Origin: a virus
Direction: 5' to 3' (one strand)
DNA length: 64,000 nt
IMG/VR virus record: IMGVR_UViG_3300025085_002722
Span: 1-64,000 of that record
A program made the translations under genes and the position numbers. Position 1 is the stretch's first letter. Each line of letters starts with the position of its first letter. Below, one piece after another: positions 15,960-24,685 of the stretch. The notes under the pieces were generated by a model. The model was given only the letters and a program-made list of their open reading frames with translations. It was not told where the DNA came from and did no database searches.

Positions 15960-17195
15960 ATGAACAATAAAGCAGAAATTAACAGTAAACTATTTGATTT
16001 CCTAAAAGGTAATGGTTTAAAACTGACTTTAAAAGACGACCAGGGCAACGATACATTAGAAGTTGAGGATGCCGAGAGATTTTTTAGCAGTGATCCAAAC
16101 TTAATGGTCACTATAGATCCAGAAGAAAAAGAAGTTAAGTTAAGTAGATCTAAAGTTGTTCATGAAGACATCATAAATAAAATACATAAAGGTGTAAAGG
16201 AAATTGCCCATAACGGATTATACAGTTTTAAATATAAAATATACGGCAAAAATATAACACCAAAACATGATGAGTATAAAGTGAAATCAGAAGTTACAGA
16301 AGCAAGTTTAGGAAAAATGTATGGTAGCACCAAAACAAGTTACCAACCATTAGACGCAGTCAAAATAGTTGTAAGACACACTAAACCTGTGAACGAAGAA
16401 GTTAGAGGTTCTAGAAGCAGACAAATATCTAAAATCTTTATACAACGAGCAGATGAAAGATTTGCACTACCTCATAAAAGTTTAGCAGGTGCCAGAGCAA
16501 TGGCACGTCACGTACATAACGGCGGTAATCCTTTTGACCAAGTAGGTCATTCCATTAATGAAATGGTACAAAATATCACAGACTTATCACAGTTTGTTAG
16601 ATATGTAGACAGAAAAGGTTTAGTTAATGAAGAAAACAACGAGTATGTACAAATAGCAAAAGAATCAATATCTACAATGAGACAAAACTTAAAACAATTA
16701 AGTGGAGCAAAATCATATGCTAAAGCAGTAGATACAATTGATGCAATGAATACATTGACATTAAGTGAAGATGAACAAGATTTATCAAGTTTATTCACAG
16801 AAAAGCATGTTGACAATACTGTACAATCTGCATTTCCTAGCATTAATAGACTAGTTAATATTCAACGTTCAGTTACAGAATACATTGAAAATTCTATTGA
16901 AAATAATAGATTCAGTGTACCAGCAATTAACGAAGATGCTGTTGAATTTCCTAATAAAAAATCTGAAATTGCACACAAATTAAATACAATTAGTGAAAGC
17001 ATTGATGATAAGATTTTAAAAGAATTTATCAACAACACAACAGTTAAGATTCTGAAAGATCAGAAACTTGACGAATTTACTGTAAACATGGTTAAGAAAT
17101 TAATCAGTAAAGTAAACGAGAAAGTAGAAAGTAATATAGACCAAGATTTAGTAGAATTTGTTGATTTTACCGAAAAACTAAACAAAATCTGTTAA
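15960..17195 (+). CDS. Unknown phage protein, 411 aa
   Basis: The N-terminal third looks beta-rich with acidic loops. The middle holds the block KIFIQRADERFALPHKSL followed by AGARAMARHVHNGG. The C-terminal 200 residues look helical. I do not recognise it. I start it at the ATG at 15960 because an upstream in-frame TTG (15945) lies inside the promoter. Its late promoter and position after the terminase suggest a virion or assembly protein, by context only. Confidence 0.75.
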   Translation: MNNKAEINSKLFDFLKGNGLKLTLKDDQGNDTLEVEDAERFFSSDPNLMVTIDPEEKEVKLSRSKVVHEDIINKIHKGVKEIAHNGLYSFKYKIYGKNITPKHDEYKVKSEVTEASLGKMYGSTKTSYQPLDAVKIVVRHTKPVNEEVRGSRSRQISKIFIQRADERFALPHKSLAGARAMARHVHNGGNPFDQVGHSINEMVQNITDLSQFVRYVDRKGLVNEENNEYVQIAKESISTMRQNLKQLSGAKSYAKAVDTIDAMNTLTLSEDEQDLSSLFTEKHVDNTVQSAFPSINRLVNIQRSVTEYIENSIENNRFSVPAINEDAVEFPNKKSEIAHKLNTISESIDDKILKEFINNTTVKILKDQKLDEFTVNMVKKLISKVNEKVESNIDQDLVEFVDFTEKLNKIC

Positions 17196-17268
17196 ATCTG
17201 ATATATATTAGAGTAAAGTTAATTTAGAAGAAATTTTAAATTAGATTACATAACATGGCAAAAAGAGG

Positions 17269-17297
17269 TTGACTTCAACTTCAAAAGGCATTATAAT
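17269..17297 (+). promoter_or_regulatory. Sigma70-type promoter of gene 32
   Basis: TTGACT at 17269-17274, a 17-base spacer and TATAAT at 17292-17297. The predicted leader of about 50 bases ends with AAGGAG before the ATG at 17354. This marks the shift from late to early/middle genes. The rest of the gap 17196-17268 is AT-rich with no other clear signal. Confidence 0.8.
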
Positions 17298-17353
17298 AGG
17301 CAAACAAGTGTAAGAATTTATGTTTACACGACATGGCAAACAAGGAGAAAAAC

Positions 17354-18361
17354 ATGGCAACATTGGCTGAAATTAGAGCAAAACTAGCCGCAATGGATAC
17401 TAAACCAGGCGGTTCACAAACAGGTGGCGATAATGCTATCTACCCATTTTGGAACATCTCAGAGGGCACTAGTGCTACACTAAGATTTCTTCCAGACGGA
17501 GACCCCAACAACACATTCTTTTGGACTGAACGACAAATGATTCGTTTACAGTTCCCTGGCATAAAGGGTGGTGATATGAAACCTACAACTGTACAAGTAC
17601 CTTGTATGGAAATGTGGGGAGAACAATGTCCGGTTCATAACGAAATCAGACCTTGGTTCAAAGATTCTTCATTAGAAGATATGGGTCGTAAGTATTGGAA
17701 AAAGAGAAGTTATATTTTCCAAGGGTATGTAGTAGATAGTCCACTACAAGAGGACACAACTCCAGAGAATCCAATCAGAAGATTCATCATTGGACCTCAA
17801 ATATTCAACATTATCAAGGGTGCATTAATGGACCCAGATATGGAAAATATTCCAACAGATTATGTCAACGGTACAGACTTTAGATTGACAAAAACCACAA
17901 AAGGTCAGTATGCTGACTATTCAACAAGTAAGTGGGCAAGAAAAGAAAGATCATTAGATGAGAATGAACTTGCCGCAGTTGATACAAATGGGTTATTTGA
18001 TCTAAAAGACTTTTTACCTAAGAAGCCATCAGCAGAGGAAGTAGATGTTATTTACAACATGTTCCAAGATTCTGTAAATGGTGAACTTTATGACAACGAT
18101 AAGTACGGTAACTTTTTTAGACCTATTGGCCAGGCCGCACCTGCTAAGGTACAAACACCTTCAGCACCGGCTCAGGCTCCAGCAACTCCAGTAGCAGAAA
18201 CTACTCCGGCACCAGCACCAGCGGCTGAGCCTGTAGCACCTGCACCGGCAGTTCAACCAGTAACAGAAACAGTAAGTGCTTCTGCCGAAAACACTTCTAA
18301 TGAAACTGGTAAAGCATCAGCAGATGACATCCTGCAGATGATTAGGAATCGTCAACAGTAA
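17354..18361 (+). CDS. 32: Single-stranded DNA-binding protein, T4 gp32-like
   Basis: gp32 coats single-stranded DNA in replication and recombination. This 335-residue protein shows the basic N-terminus (LAEIRAKLAAMDTK), the core with YPFWNISEG and FLPDGD, and the zinc-site region PCMEMWGEQCPVH (Cys84, Cys92, His95; the fourth ligand is not certain). The C-terminal 70 residues are Ala/Pro/Glu-rich and end in a helix, matching the acidic partner-binding tail of the family. I prefer the ATG at 17354, which has AAGGAG upstream, over the in-frame ATG at 17333. A large hairpin follows the gene. Confidence 0.88.
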   Translation: MATLAEIRAKLAAMDTKPGGSQTGGDNAIYPFWNISEGTSATLRFLPDGDPNNTFFWTERQMIRLQFPGIKGGDMKPTTVQVPCMEMWGEQCPVHNEIRPWFKDSSLEDMGRKYWKKRSYIFQGYVVDSPLQEDTTPENPIRRFIIGPQIFNIIKGALMDPDMENIPTDYVNGTDFRLTKTTKGQYADYSTSKWARKERSLDENELAAVDTNGLFDLKDFLPKKPSAEEVDVIYNMFQDSVNGELYDNDKYGNFFRPIGQAAPAKVQTPSAPAQAPATPVAETTPAPAPAAEPVAPAPAVQPVTETVSASAENTSNETGKASADDILQMIRNRQQ

Positions 18362-18374
18362 TTGTTGATGACTG

Positions 18375-18442
18375 GTAGCCATACTTAGGGATTTGAATAC
18401 TTGGTCCTGTTTACTTCAAAGAACTAGTATGGCTACATTTTT
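18375..18442 (+). terminator. Nested hairpin with T-run after gene 32, terminator or regulatory RNA
   Basis: GTAGCCATACT (18375-18385) is perfectly complementary to AGTATGGCTAC (18426-18436), and the stem can extend past one bulged T. Inside it TTTGAA (18392-18397) pairs with TTCAAA (18415-18420). ATTTTT follows the outer stem. The loop is long for a simple terminator. It has no anticodon-arm or T-arm pattern, so it is not a tRNA. Confidence 0.6.
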
Positions 18443-18453
18443 AAGGAATAAAA

Positions 18454-19188
18454 ATGAGTACATTATTAGCAATAGGCGATAGCCACACATTTGGGTCAGA
18501 GATATATGGCGAAGGCGATAATCGCCCTGAATCAATATACAAGGCTTACCCAGAGAAACTAAAACAACTATTAGAAATAGATGAATGTGTTAATCTAGGG
18601 CAACCTGGTGCTAGTATTATGCGAACTGAAAGACTATTAGTCGAATACTTAGCAGACAATCCCAAACCAGACTTAGTTATACTAGGTTGGACATGTTTAG
18701 GCAGATATGAATATGCTGACGGTTTTGATGATGACGGTTCGTATCATTATAATTTAGTGAACAGTTGGAGAGCACCAGAAATGGTAGAAGGCTCAGAAAG
18801 ATATGAAACTTATAAACAGTTTTTGCCTATCTGTTTAGCAGAAGACTTATTAGCACAAAAATATAGGGCAATGTATATATGTGAAAATATATGCAAAAAT
18901 AATAACATTCCATATCTAATGTTTGATGTAATGACAAACACAAAGGATGAAGCACCGCTAGAAGGCGAAGACGTAAAATTTTGGTCAGGTGATCATCCAG
19001 TTGATAAATCATTATATAAGGCAATAGATAAAAACAATTATATGGAAACAAGTTATTGGGACTGGATTATGAATGGCAAATTTCCAGAAGTTAAAATTAA
19101 CGGAGGCCATGCCAATGAAGCAGGGCACGAGAGATGGGCACAGAAACTAGTCGAAGAATTAAAAGAAAGGAATATATACGGAGTATAA
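18454..19188 (+). CDS. SGNH/GDSL-family hydrolase-like protein
   Basis: The N-terminus LLAIGDSHTFGSE carries the GDS block with the nucleophile Ser, NLGQPGAS matches the Gly block, and HANEAGHERWA near the C-terminus matches the His block. The expected Asp three residues before that His is Asn, and the GxND block is replaced by LGWTCLG, so activity may be altered. The family includes esterases acting on acyl or acetyl groups of sugars and lipids. It lies between gp32 and UvsX, an odd place for an esterase, with AAGGA as ribosome-binding site. The substrate is unknown. Confidence 0.78.
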   Translation: MSTLLAIGDSHTFGSEIYGEGDNRPESIYKAYPEKLKQLLEIDECVNLGQPGASIMRTERLLVEYLADNPKPDLVILGWTCLGRYEYADGFDDDGSYHYNLVNSWRAPEMVEGSERYETYKQFLPICLAEDLLAQKYRAMYICENICKNNNIPYLMFDVMTNTKDEAPLEGEDVKFWSGDHPVDKSLYKAIDKNNYMETSYWDWIMNGKFPEVKINGGHANEAGHERWAQKLVEELKERNIYGV

Positions 19189-19189
19189 A

Positions 19190-20299
19190 ATGCAAAAACC
19201 ATTTGATTTAAGCAAATTTAGAACCGGCATCACTAAAAGTATTAGTGGTATTAGTGCCGGTTTTCACGATCCAGTAGATTGGATCAGCACAGGAAACCAC
19301 ACACTCAATTATTTGATCAGTGGTGATTTTAACAAAGGCGTACCACTAGGTAAAGTTAGTGTGTTCGCTGGTGAGTCCGGTTCAGGTAAAAGTTTTATTT
19401 GTTCAGGTAATTTAGTCAGAAATGCACAAGACCATGGCTGTCAGGTTGTGTTATTTGACTCAGAAAATGCTCTTGACGAAGATTGGCTCAAAGCATTAAA
19501 CGTTGACACTAGTCCAGAGAAACTATTAAAGATTAGTGTGTCAATGATTGATGATGTGGCAAAATCTATTTCAGAGTTTATGAAAGACTATAAAAGCAAT
19601 TATGGTGATTTAGAGTATGATGAAATGCCTAAGTTATTATTTGTTGTGGACAGTTTGGGTATGTTGCTAACCCCTACAGATGTAGATCAGTTTCAAAAAG
19701 GTGACATGAAAGGTGACATGGGTCGTAAGCCAAAGGCTCTTACAGCATTGGTTAGAAATACTGTTAACCAATTAGCACCATACCCAATCGGCTTAGTGTG
19801 TACTAACCACACTTATGCATCACAGGATATGTTTGACCCAGATGATAAAATCAGTGGCGGACAAGGCTTTGTGTATGCAAGTAGCATAGTAGTTGCTATC
19901 AAAAAACTAAAACTCAAAGAAGATGCAGACGGTAACAAGGTGTCAACAGTACAAGGTATTAGAGCGGCATGTAAAGTAATGAAGTCAAGATACAGCAAAC
20001 CTTTTGAAGGTGTACAAATTAAGATTCCATATGAAACTGGCATGGACCCTTACAGTGGTATGTTAGAAATGCTTGAAGCAAAAGGCATTGTGGAAAAAGT
20101 TGGTAACAAACTGTCGTATGTTTCGCCTGTAACTGGAGAAGAAATAAAAGAGTTCAGAAAAGGCTGGTCAGGAGAAAAACTTCAGGTAATTATAGATGAA
20201 TGGGGTCAAAATCCTAAAGCAGTAGCAGAAGATATCGATGACGATATTGACGAGAATGAAATTGACGACCCTTCAGTATACGAGGAGAATGTTGAATGA
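19190..20299 (+). CDS. uvsX: RecA-like recombinase, T4 UvsX
   Basis: UvsX performs strand exchange in recombination-dependent replication. This 369-residue protein has Walker A GESGSGKS at residues 61-68, Walker B in LLFVVDSLGML, the second-half motif ISGGQGFVYASSIVVAI and an acidic C-terminal tail. The length is close to T4 UvsX (391). It begins one base after the SGNH gene, and its stop overlaps the start of the next small gene, so the group is one operon. A RecA from the host is a less likely alternative given the neighbours. Confidence 0.92.
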   Translation: MQKPFDLSKFRTGITKSISGISAGFHDPVDWISTGNHTLNYLISGDFNKGVPLGKVSVFAGESGSGKSFICSGNLVRNAQDHGCQVVLFDSENALDEDWLKALNVDTSPEKLLKISVSMIDDVAKSISEFMKDYKSNYGDLEYDEMPKLLFVVDSLGMLLTPTDVDQFQKGDMKGDMGRKPKALTALVRNTVNQLAPYPIGLVCTNHTYASQDMFDPDDKISGGQGFVYASSIVVAIKKLKLKEDADGNKVSTVQGIRAACKVMKSRYSKPFEGVQIKIPYETGMDPYSGMLEMLEAKGIVEKVGNKLSYVSPVTGEEIKEFRKGWSGEKLQVIIDEWGQNPKAVAEDIDDDIDENEIDDPSVYEENVE

Positions 20300-20532
20300 C
20301 TGTAGATCTAGCATTAATAATTGAGACTTGGGAATGTGTCAAGCCTTCTGTAAACGTTAAAGAACGTGACGAGGTTTGTGCAAACTTAGTTAGAGTTTTT
20401 GATGAACACGGAATGGTCGACTATGATGAGGTGGGTATTAATGAATGTGATAAACATTTACGCCAAGCCATAGAAGAATATTTTGAAGTGGACTATCAAG
20501 ACGATGACGAAGAAGAGGAAGACTGGGATTAG
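20296..20532 (+). CDS. Small acidic protein after uvsX, 78 aa
   Basis: This 78-residue protein ends in a run of Asp and Glu (about residues 67-78) after a helical region with two Cys. It overlaps the uvsX stop by 4 bases (ATGA), indicating coupled translation with UvsX. Acidic tails of this sort occur in proteins that contact single-strand-binding proteins or mimic DNA, so a recombination accessory role is conceivable. I do not recognise the family. Confidence 0.7.
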   Translation: MTVDLALIIETWECVKPSVNVKERDEVCANLVRVFDEHGMVDYDEVGINECDKHLRQAIEEYFEVDYQDDDEEEEDWD

Positions 20533-20534
20533 TA

Positions 20535-20993
20535 ATGGCAGGATGGTATAACAAAGTTTCAGATAATTTAAGTAACATTGTAGATGCAATAGACTACTTT
20601 GAAGCAGAGTTAGAAGAGGCAAAAAAAGAGTGTTATATTAGAGGTAATGTGGAACGTAATAGTGCCGCATTACCTGGCATTACTGAACACAGGTTCAATC
20701 AATTACAAGAAATAGAAGCAATACTAGAACACATAAACATTCAATTGCGTAAAACACGCAGTAAAGTATTTAGAAACTTTTTGGAAAGTTACAACAGACA
20801 ATTAACCTCTAGAGATGCAGACAAATATGTTGACGGCGATGATGAAGTAGTTACACTGACATCATTGGCAAATCAATTTGGTTTGTTGAGAAACAAGTAT
20901 CTCGGTATAATGAAAGGATTAGACACCAAACAATGGCAGATAGGACACATAGTGAAATTGAGGACAGCAGGTATGGAAGATATATCAATTTAG
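20535..20993 (+). CDS. Conserved phage protein in the recombination cluster, possible UvsY analogue
   Basis: This 152-residue all-helical protein includes LPGITEHRFNQLQEIEAIL and the C-terminal block YLGIMKGLDTKQWQIGHIVK followed by LRTAGMEDISI. The end resembles in layout the C-terminus of T4 UvsY (a Trp/Gly/Ile start, then Ile-x-x-Ile and Arg-Ala), the mediator that loads UvsX on gp32-coated DNA. Position between uvsX and uvsW supports a recombination role, but similarity is too weak to name it. The next gene starts inside it in another frame. Confidence 0.75.
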   Translation: MAGWYNKVSDNLSNIVDAIDYFEAELEEAKKECYIRGNVERNSAALPGITEHRFNQLQEIEAILEHINIQLRKTRSKVFRNFLESYNRQLTSRDADKYVDGDDEVVTLTSLANQFGLLRNKYLGIMKGLDTKQWQIGHIVKLRTAGMEDISI

Positions 20994-21844
20994 ATATATT
21001 AGATGACTTACTTGAATCAATACACGAACTCAAAAACGACGACAAATTTGTACTATCACTCGACGAGTCTGTTGAGCCTACACTCGAAGATGTACTAAAA
21101 TCATATCTTAAATGGCATCAAATAAAAGTAATACCTAATGCAAAAGGTAACAATGTCTTTGCAACATTACATCAATCACCAAGCAGATTAGTACTAGAAT
21201 CAGAAGTAAATATTTCGTTTTCATATTTTTATGATAACCTAGAAAAAGATATTGACGTCTCTGATATAAGAAAAAATATACTTTCATTAACAGGATATTT
21301 TGATATTACATTTCAATCTACTAACAATGGCAATGATATATTTACAGCAATAATGACTGCAAGAGAGTATTTTAGACATAATATGTTAGCACATAAGGAT
21401 TGTGTTATTACTGTTAATAACGCAGATATGAATACAATAAATGCATTGTCAAATACTAATTCTACAGGACTTGCTGTAGGATTTAAAGATAACAAAATTG
21501 ACATTGAAACTCTTAAAACACATTGTGAGGAATCAGCAGAATTTATCTCTTGTATTATTTTACCAGACGACACAGAAAATGTTAAAGAAGTATGCGACTT
21601 AGTTAAGGACTATAATATTATAACAATTAAAATTGCATCATACGAAGATTTTTTAAGAGGTAAAGAACTGTACAACAACGGTGTTGACATCATTGTGTTT
21701 GGACCTGTAGCAACTATAGAAAAGTTGCATTATTATTTGCCATATCATAAGCAAGACAACACAGGATATTCATTAGGATTTGGTACAGTATCGCAATCAG
21801 GTTACAACAGAAGAAGCATAGAAATTTGTAAAAGTATACTATGA
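20933..21844 (+). CDS. Unknown phage protein, 303 aa
   Basis: I do not recognise this protein. The last 200 residues alternate strands and helices (AEFISCIILP, IITIKIASYEDFLRGKELY, GVDIIVFGPVATIEKL), suggesting an alpha/beta fold. The ATG at 20933 gives a 61-base out-of-frame overlap with the preceding gene. An in-frame TTG near 21012 would remove the overlap and shorten the protein by about 26 residues. It ends just before the uvsW promoter. Confidence 0.72.
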   Translation: MADRTHSEIEDSRYGRYINLDILDDLLESIHELKNDDKFVLSLDESVEPTLEDVLKSYLKWHQIKVIPNAKGNNVFATLHQSPSRLVLESEVNISFSYFYDNLEKDIDVSDIRKNILSLTGYFDITFQSTNNGNDIFTAIMTAREYFRHNMLAHKDCVITVNNADMNTINALSNTNSTGLAVGFKDNKIDIETLKTHCEESAEFISCIILPDDTENVKEVCDLVKDYNIITIKIASYEDFLRGKELYNNGVDIIVFGPVATIEKLHYYLPYHKQDNTGYSLGFGTVSQSGYNRRSIEICKSIL

Positions 21845-21849
21845 ATAGA

Positions 21850-21877
21850 TTGACAACACACATATATAATGTATAAT
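21850..21877 (+). promoter_or_regulatory. Sigma70-type promoter of uvsW
   Basis: TTGACA at 21850-21855, a 16-base spacer and TATAAT at 21872-21877. Seven bases then lead to the ATG at 21885, so the transcript is predicted to start at the codon. Confidence 0.78.
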
Positions 21878-21884
21878 AAATTTT

Positions 21885-23348
21885 ATGGCTAGACAAACAA
21901 GATTAGAAATAAGAGATGAAGTAAACATCAAGTTTCATGACTTAGACGTAGCCACACGCAGAAAACTATCTGACACTTGCAAATACTTCTTGCCATATGC
22001 ATATCACATGCCGGCATACAAACTAGGTCGTTGGGACGGCTATGTGAGATTTTGTGATGTTGGTGGCAGAAGTTATTTGAATCTTTTAGACCAACTTATT
22101 CCTGTAGTAACTGAATTAGGTTACGAAGTTGTACTTGATGATAAAAGAGAAAAATGGGATTTTGGTTTTGATGAAGTAAAGCAAGATACATATGAAGAAT
22201 TTAGTTGGCCTAAGAAACACCCTGCAGAAGGATTACCAATTATACTTAGAGATTATCAAGTAGAAATAATTAACAAGTTTTTAGCCAACCCACAATGTAT
22301 ACAAGAGATTGCCACAGGTGCTGGTAAAACACTAGTAACAGCCGCACTAAGTCATCAATGCGAGAAGTATGGTAGAACAATAGTGATAGTGCCTAATAAG
22401 GACCTTGTAACGCAAACAGAAGCGGACTACAAGCATTTAGGACTAGATGTTGGTGTTTTCTACGGGGACAGAAAAGAATACAATAAAACGCACACAATTT
22501 GCACTTGGCAAAGTTTAGAAATATTACACAAAAAGTCTAAGGCCAAAGAAGCAGTAGATTTTGATATAGGTGAATTCATTGACGGTGTTGTGTGTATTAT
22601 GATTGACGAAGTACACAAAGCAAAAGCAGATGTACTAAAACAATTACTTAGTAGTGTGTTTTCTAATGTGCCAATTCGTTGGGGATTAACAGGAACAATA
22701 CCCAAAGACCAGCATGAAGCAGTTGCAATGACTAGCACAATTGGTCCTGTAATTGGTCAATTAAGTGCAAAAGAATTACAAGACAAAGGTGTACTATCTA
22801 ACTTAGAAGTAAATGTTTTACAGTTAGCAGATACGCATGTAGGCTTTAGTAACTATGCACAAGAACTAAAATGGATAACAACCAATCCTGAAAGAATAGA
22901 ATTTATAAGTCAACTAATAAACGGCATGACGGACAATGGAAATACATTAATTTTAGTAGACAGAATAAAAACAGGCGAGTTGTTAATAGAACAAAACCCA
23001 GACTGGGTCTTTGTAAGCGGTGGCATGAAGCAGTCAGAAAGAAAAGAAAACTATGACGAAGTCAGTGAAGCAGAAGGCAAAGTAATTGTTGCAACTTATG
23101 GTGTTGCGGCAGTTGGTATTAACATACCAAGGATATTTAATTTAGTACTTATTGAGCCTGGTAAAAGTTTTGTTAGAGTTATACAAAGTATTGGTAGGGG
23201 TATAAGAAAAGCCAAAGACAAAGACTTTGTGAATGTGTTTGATATTACTAGCACATTAAAATACAGTAAAAAACATTTAACAGAAAGAAAGAAATTTTAC
23301 AGAGAAGCAGAGTATCCGTTTAAGGTTACAAAAATAGAATATATTTAA
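21885..23348 (+). CDS. uvsW: UvsW recombination helicase
   Basis: UvsW is a superfamily 2 helicase that branch-migrates and unwinds R-loops and recombination intermediates. This 487-residue protein has an N-terminal domain (1-115) typical of UvsW, motif Q region LRDYQ, Walker A ATGAGKT at 143-149, DEVH at 241-244, the LTGT motif, and motif VI as VIQSIGRGIRKAK. Length is close to T4 UvsW (503). The start ATG coincides with the predicted transcription start of a strong sigma70 promoter and has no ribosome-binding site. Confidence 0.92.
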   Translation: MARQTRLEIRDEVNIKFHDLDVATRRKLSDTCKYFLPYAYHMPAYKLGRWDGYVRFCDVGGRSYLNLLDQLIPVVTELGYEVVLDDKREKWDFGFDEVKQDTYEEFSWPKKHPAEGLPIILRDYQVEIINKFLANPQCIQEIATGAGKTLVTAALSHQCEKYGRTIVIVPNKDLVTQTEADYKHLGLDVGVFYGDRKEYNKTHTICTWQSLEILHKKSKAKEAVDFDIGEFIDGVVCIMIDEVHKAKADVLKQLLSSVFSNVPIRWGLTGTIPKDQHEAVAMTSTIGPVIGQLSAKELQDKGVLSNLEVNVLQLADTHVGFSNYAQELKWITTNPERIEFISQLINGMTDNGNTLILVDRIKTGELLIEQNPDWVFVSGGMKQSERKENYDEVSEAEGKVIVATYGVAAVGINIPRIFNLVLIEPGKSFVRVIQSIGRGIRKAKDKDFVNVFDITSTLKYSKKHLTERKKFYREAEYPFKVTKIEYI

Positions 23349-23355
23349 ATATAGA

Positions 23356-23383
23356 TTGACTTTTAAAATAAAGGTGCTATAAT
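23356..23383 (+). promoter_or_regulatory. Sigma70-type promoter after uvsW
   Basis: TTGACT at 23356-23361, a 16-base spacer and TATAAT at 23378-23383, then a short leader with CGGAG before the ATG at 23402. Confidence 0.75.
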
Positions 23384-23401
23384 TATGTTTACGGAGAAGA
23401 T

Positions 23402-23905
23402 ATGAATATACTAACAATTGAAAACGATGTCTATGATTTAGATAGTGTGCCTGATCAAATAAACGATCTCAGGTACTGCATATTAGACGTTAGCGACCCA
23501 GAATTTTATGACTACTATTGGCTAGAATTAATTTTTCTAGAAAGTTTTTATTCACCAGCAGTTGTTCTGAACATTGGCGGGCATGAAGTAAAAATGCCAA
23601 TGGATTGGAGTATAGCAATTTGCGATGACGACTATCACACAGAAATAGAGATTGTACCTCTTACAAGTTTAAATAATAGAGGATTTAAAACTCCTGTTTT
23701 TAATCCTATGAATAATAAGATACCAGAAATAGAAGAGGTATTTATTACAAATTATTACCAAGACATCAAATGGTTTTTTCCAAAGTTAAAGCCAGGGCAT
23801 TTATTAGTAACTCCTATAGAACAAAAGGCAGTTCCTAAAAGTGTATTATTTGTTAAAGAAGCAAATAAGATACCAGATGTAGTAGATTTAGCAGATGTAT
23901 TTTAA
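23402..23905 (+). CDS. Conserved unknown phage protein, 167 aa
   Basis: This protein is compact and mixed alpha/beta, with blocks LRYCILDVSDPEFYDYYWLE, MPMDWSIAICDDD, LTSLNNRGFKTPVFNP and IKWFFPKLKPGHLL. From memory, proteins of this layout are widespread in T4-like phages of marine hosts and have no assigned function. It leads a new transcription unit with its own sigma70 promoter and a CGGAG ribosome-binding site. It precedes an acidic protein and the nucleotide enzyme group. Confidence 0.75.
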   Translation: MNILTIENDVYDLDSVPDQINDLRYCILDVSDPEFYDYYWLELIFLESFYSPAVVLNIGGHEVKMPMDWSIAICDDDYHTEIEIVPLTSLNNRGFKTPVFNPMNNKIPEIEEVFITNYYQDIKWFFPKLKPGHLLVTPIEQKAVPKSVLFVKEANKIPDVVDLADVF

Positions 23906-23914
23906 GGAGAAATA

Positions 23915-24685
23915 ATGGCAAAAAGAAGATTTAGAATAGATAGCGGTTATTACGGTGGCGAAACGGTAATAGGCGAAGTTACCAATGAATTTGTAACAAA
24001 AACAATAGGTATGGATGAAGGTGAACTAGTTGATACAGTTTTATCATTTGATAACTGGGGTGGCGACGAAGAACTTGATGAAAATGCAGAGCATGATGAT
24101 CCTGAACAAATTCCTGCACCAAGAGAAGATTATTACATGTGGGAATGTGATGATATAGAACACATTAATAGTGCGTACGGTGATTCAGAATTAACAGTAT
24201 TCGAAGTTCCAGCAGACGGTGAAGACGACTATGCCTACGATAACGAAGTCGGTAGTTTTAGTCCTATTCATATGTATGGTAGAGAAGGCGGGTATTTTGG
24301 TAATGAAGAACCTGAACTTGTAAATGAAGATGATGACGAAGGTAACCATTATGTGCCAGTGTTAGCATTTCACAGTTGTGAGAAAGGAACTTTTGCCAGT
24401 TACTTTGTAGAAACAGACGGCGACGACTTTGATCAATACAAATTAGGCATGGGCATTGTGGAAACTAATGTGGGCGAATTCATTGATAGAGTGTACTATG
24501 ACAAGGTAGAACTTGACGCAGAATATGATCAAAATGATACTACCGGTAAAAGTTATCACGCAGAAGTTGGTTGGTTAAATAAGAAGTGGCACGACTCAGA
24601 AGACAAGTACAATGAACTCGATGAGGAGTACTTGCAAGATTTCGACGATAACGCCGAATGGGAACGTGAACAAAACGAGGAATAA
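23915..24685 (+). CDS. Very acidic unknown protein, 256 aa
   Basis: The protein is rich in Asp, Glu and Tyr through almost its full length, with a basic first seven residues (MAKRRFR). Two segments look folded: an N-terminal region with Gly-rich turns (SGYYGGETVIGEV) and a central strand region HYVPVLAFHSCEKGTFASYF. Strong negative charge could reflect DNA mimicry or protein binding, but this is inference. It has a good AAGGAG ribosome-binding site and ends next to the fused kinase gene. Confidence 0.72.
   Translation: MAKRRFRIDSGYYGGETVIGEVTNEFVTKTIGMDEGELVDTVLSFDNWGGDEELDENAEHDDPEQIPAPREDYYMWECDDIEHINSAYGDSELTVFEVPADGEDDYAYDNEVGSFSPIHMYGREGGYFGNEEPELVNEDDDEGNHYVPVLAFHSCEKGTFASYFVETDGDDFDQYKLGMGIVETNVGEFIDRVYYDKVELDAEYDQNDTTGKSYHAEVGWLNKKWHDSEDKYNELDEEYLQDFDDNAEWEREQNEE

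Noticed and set aside
18375-18436. Possible tRNA-like gene after gene 32, because of a perfect acceptor-like stem
   Set aside because: It is only about 62 bases, with no T-arm GTTC pattern, no anticodon arm and an inner stem in the wrong place.
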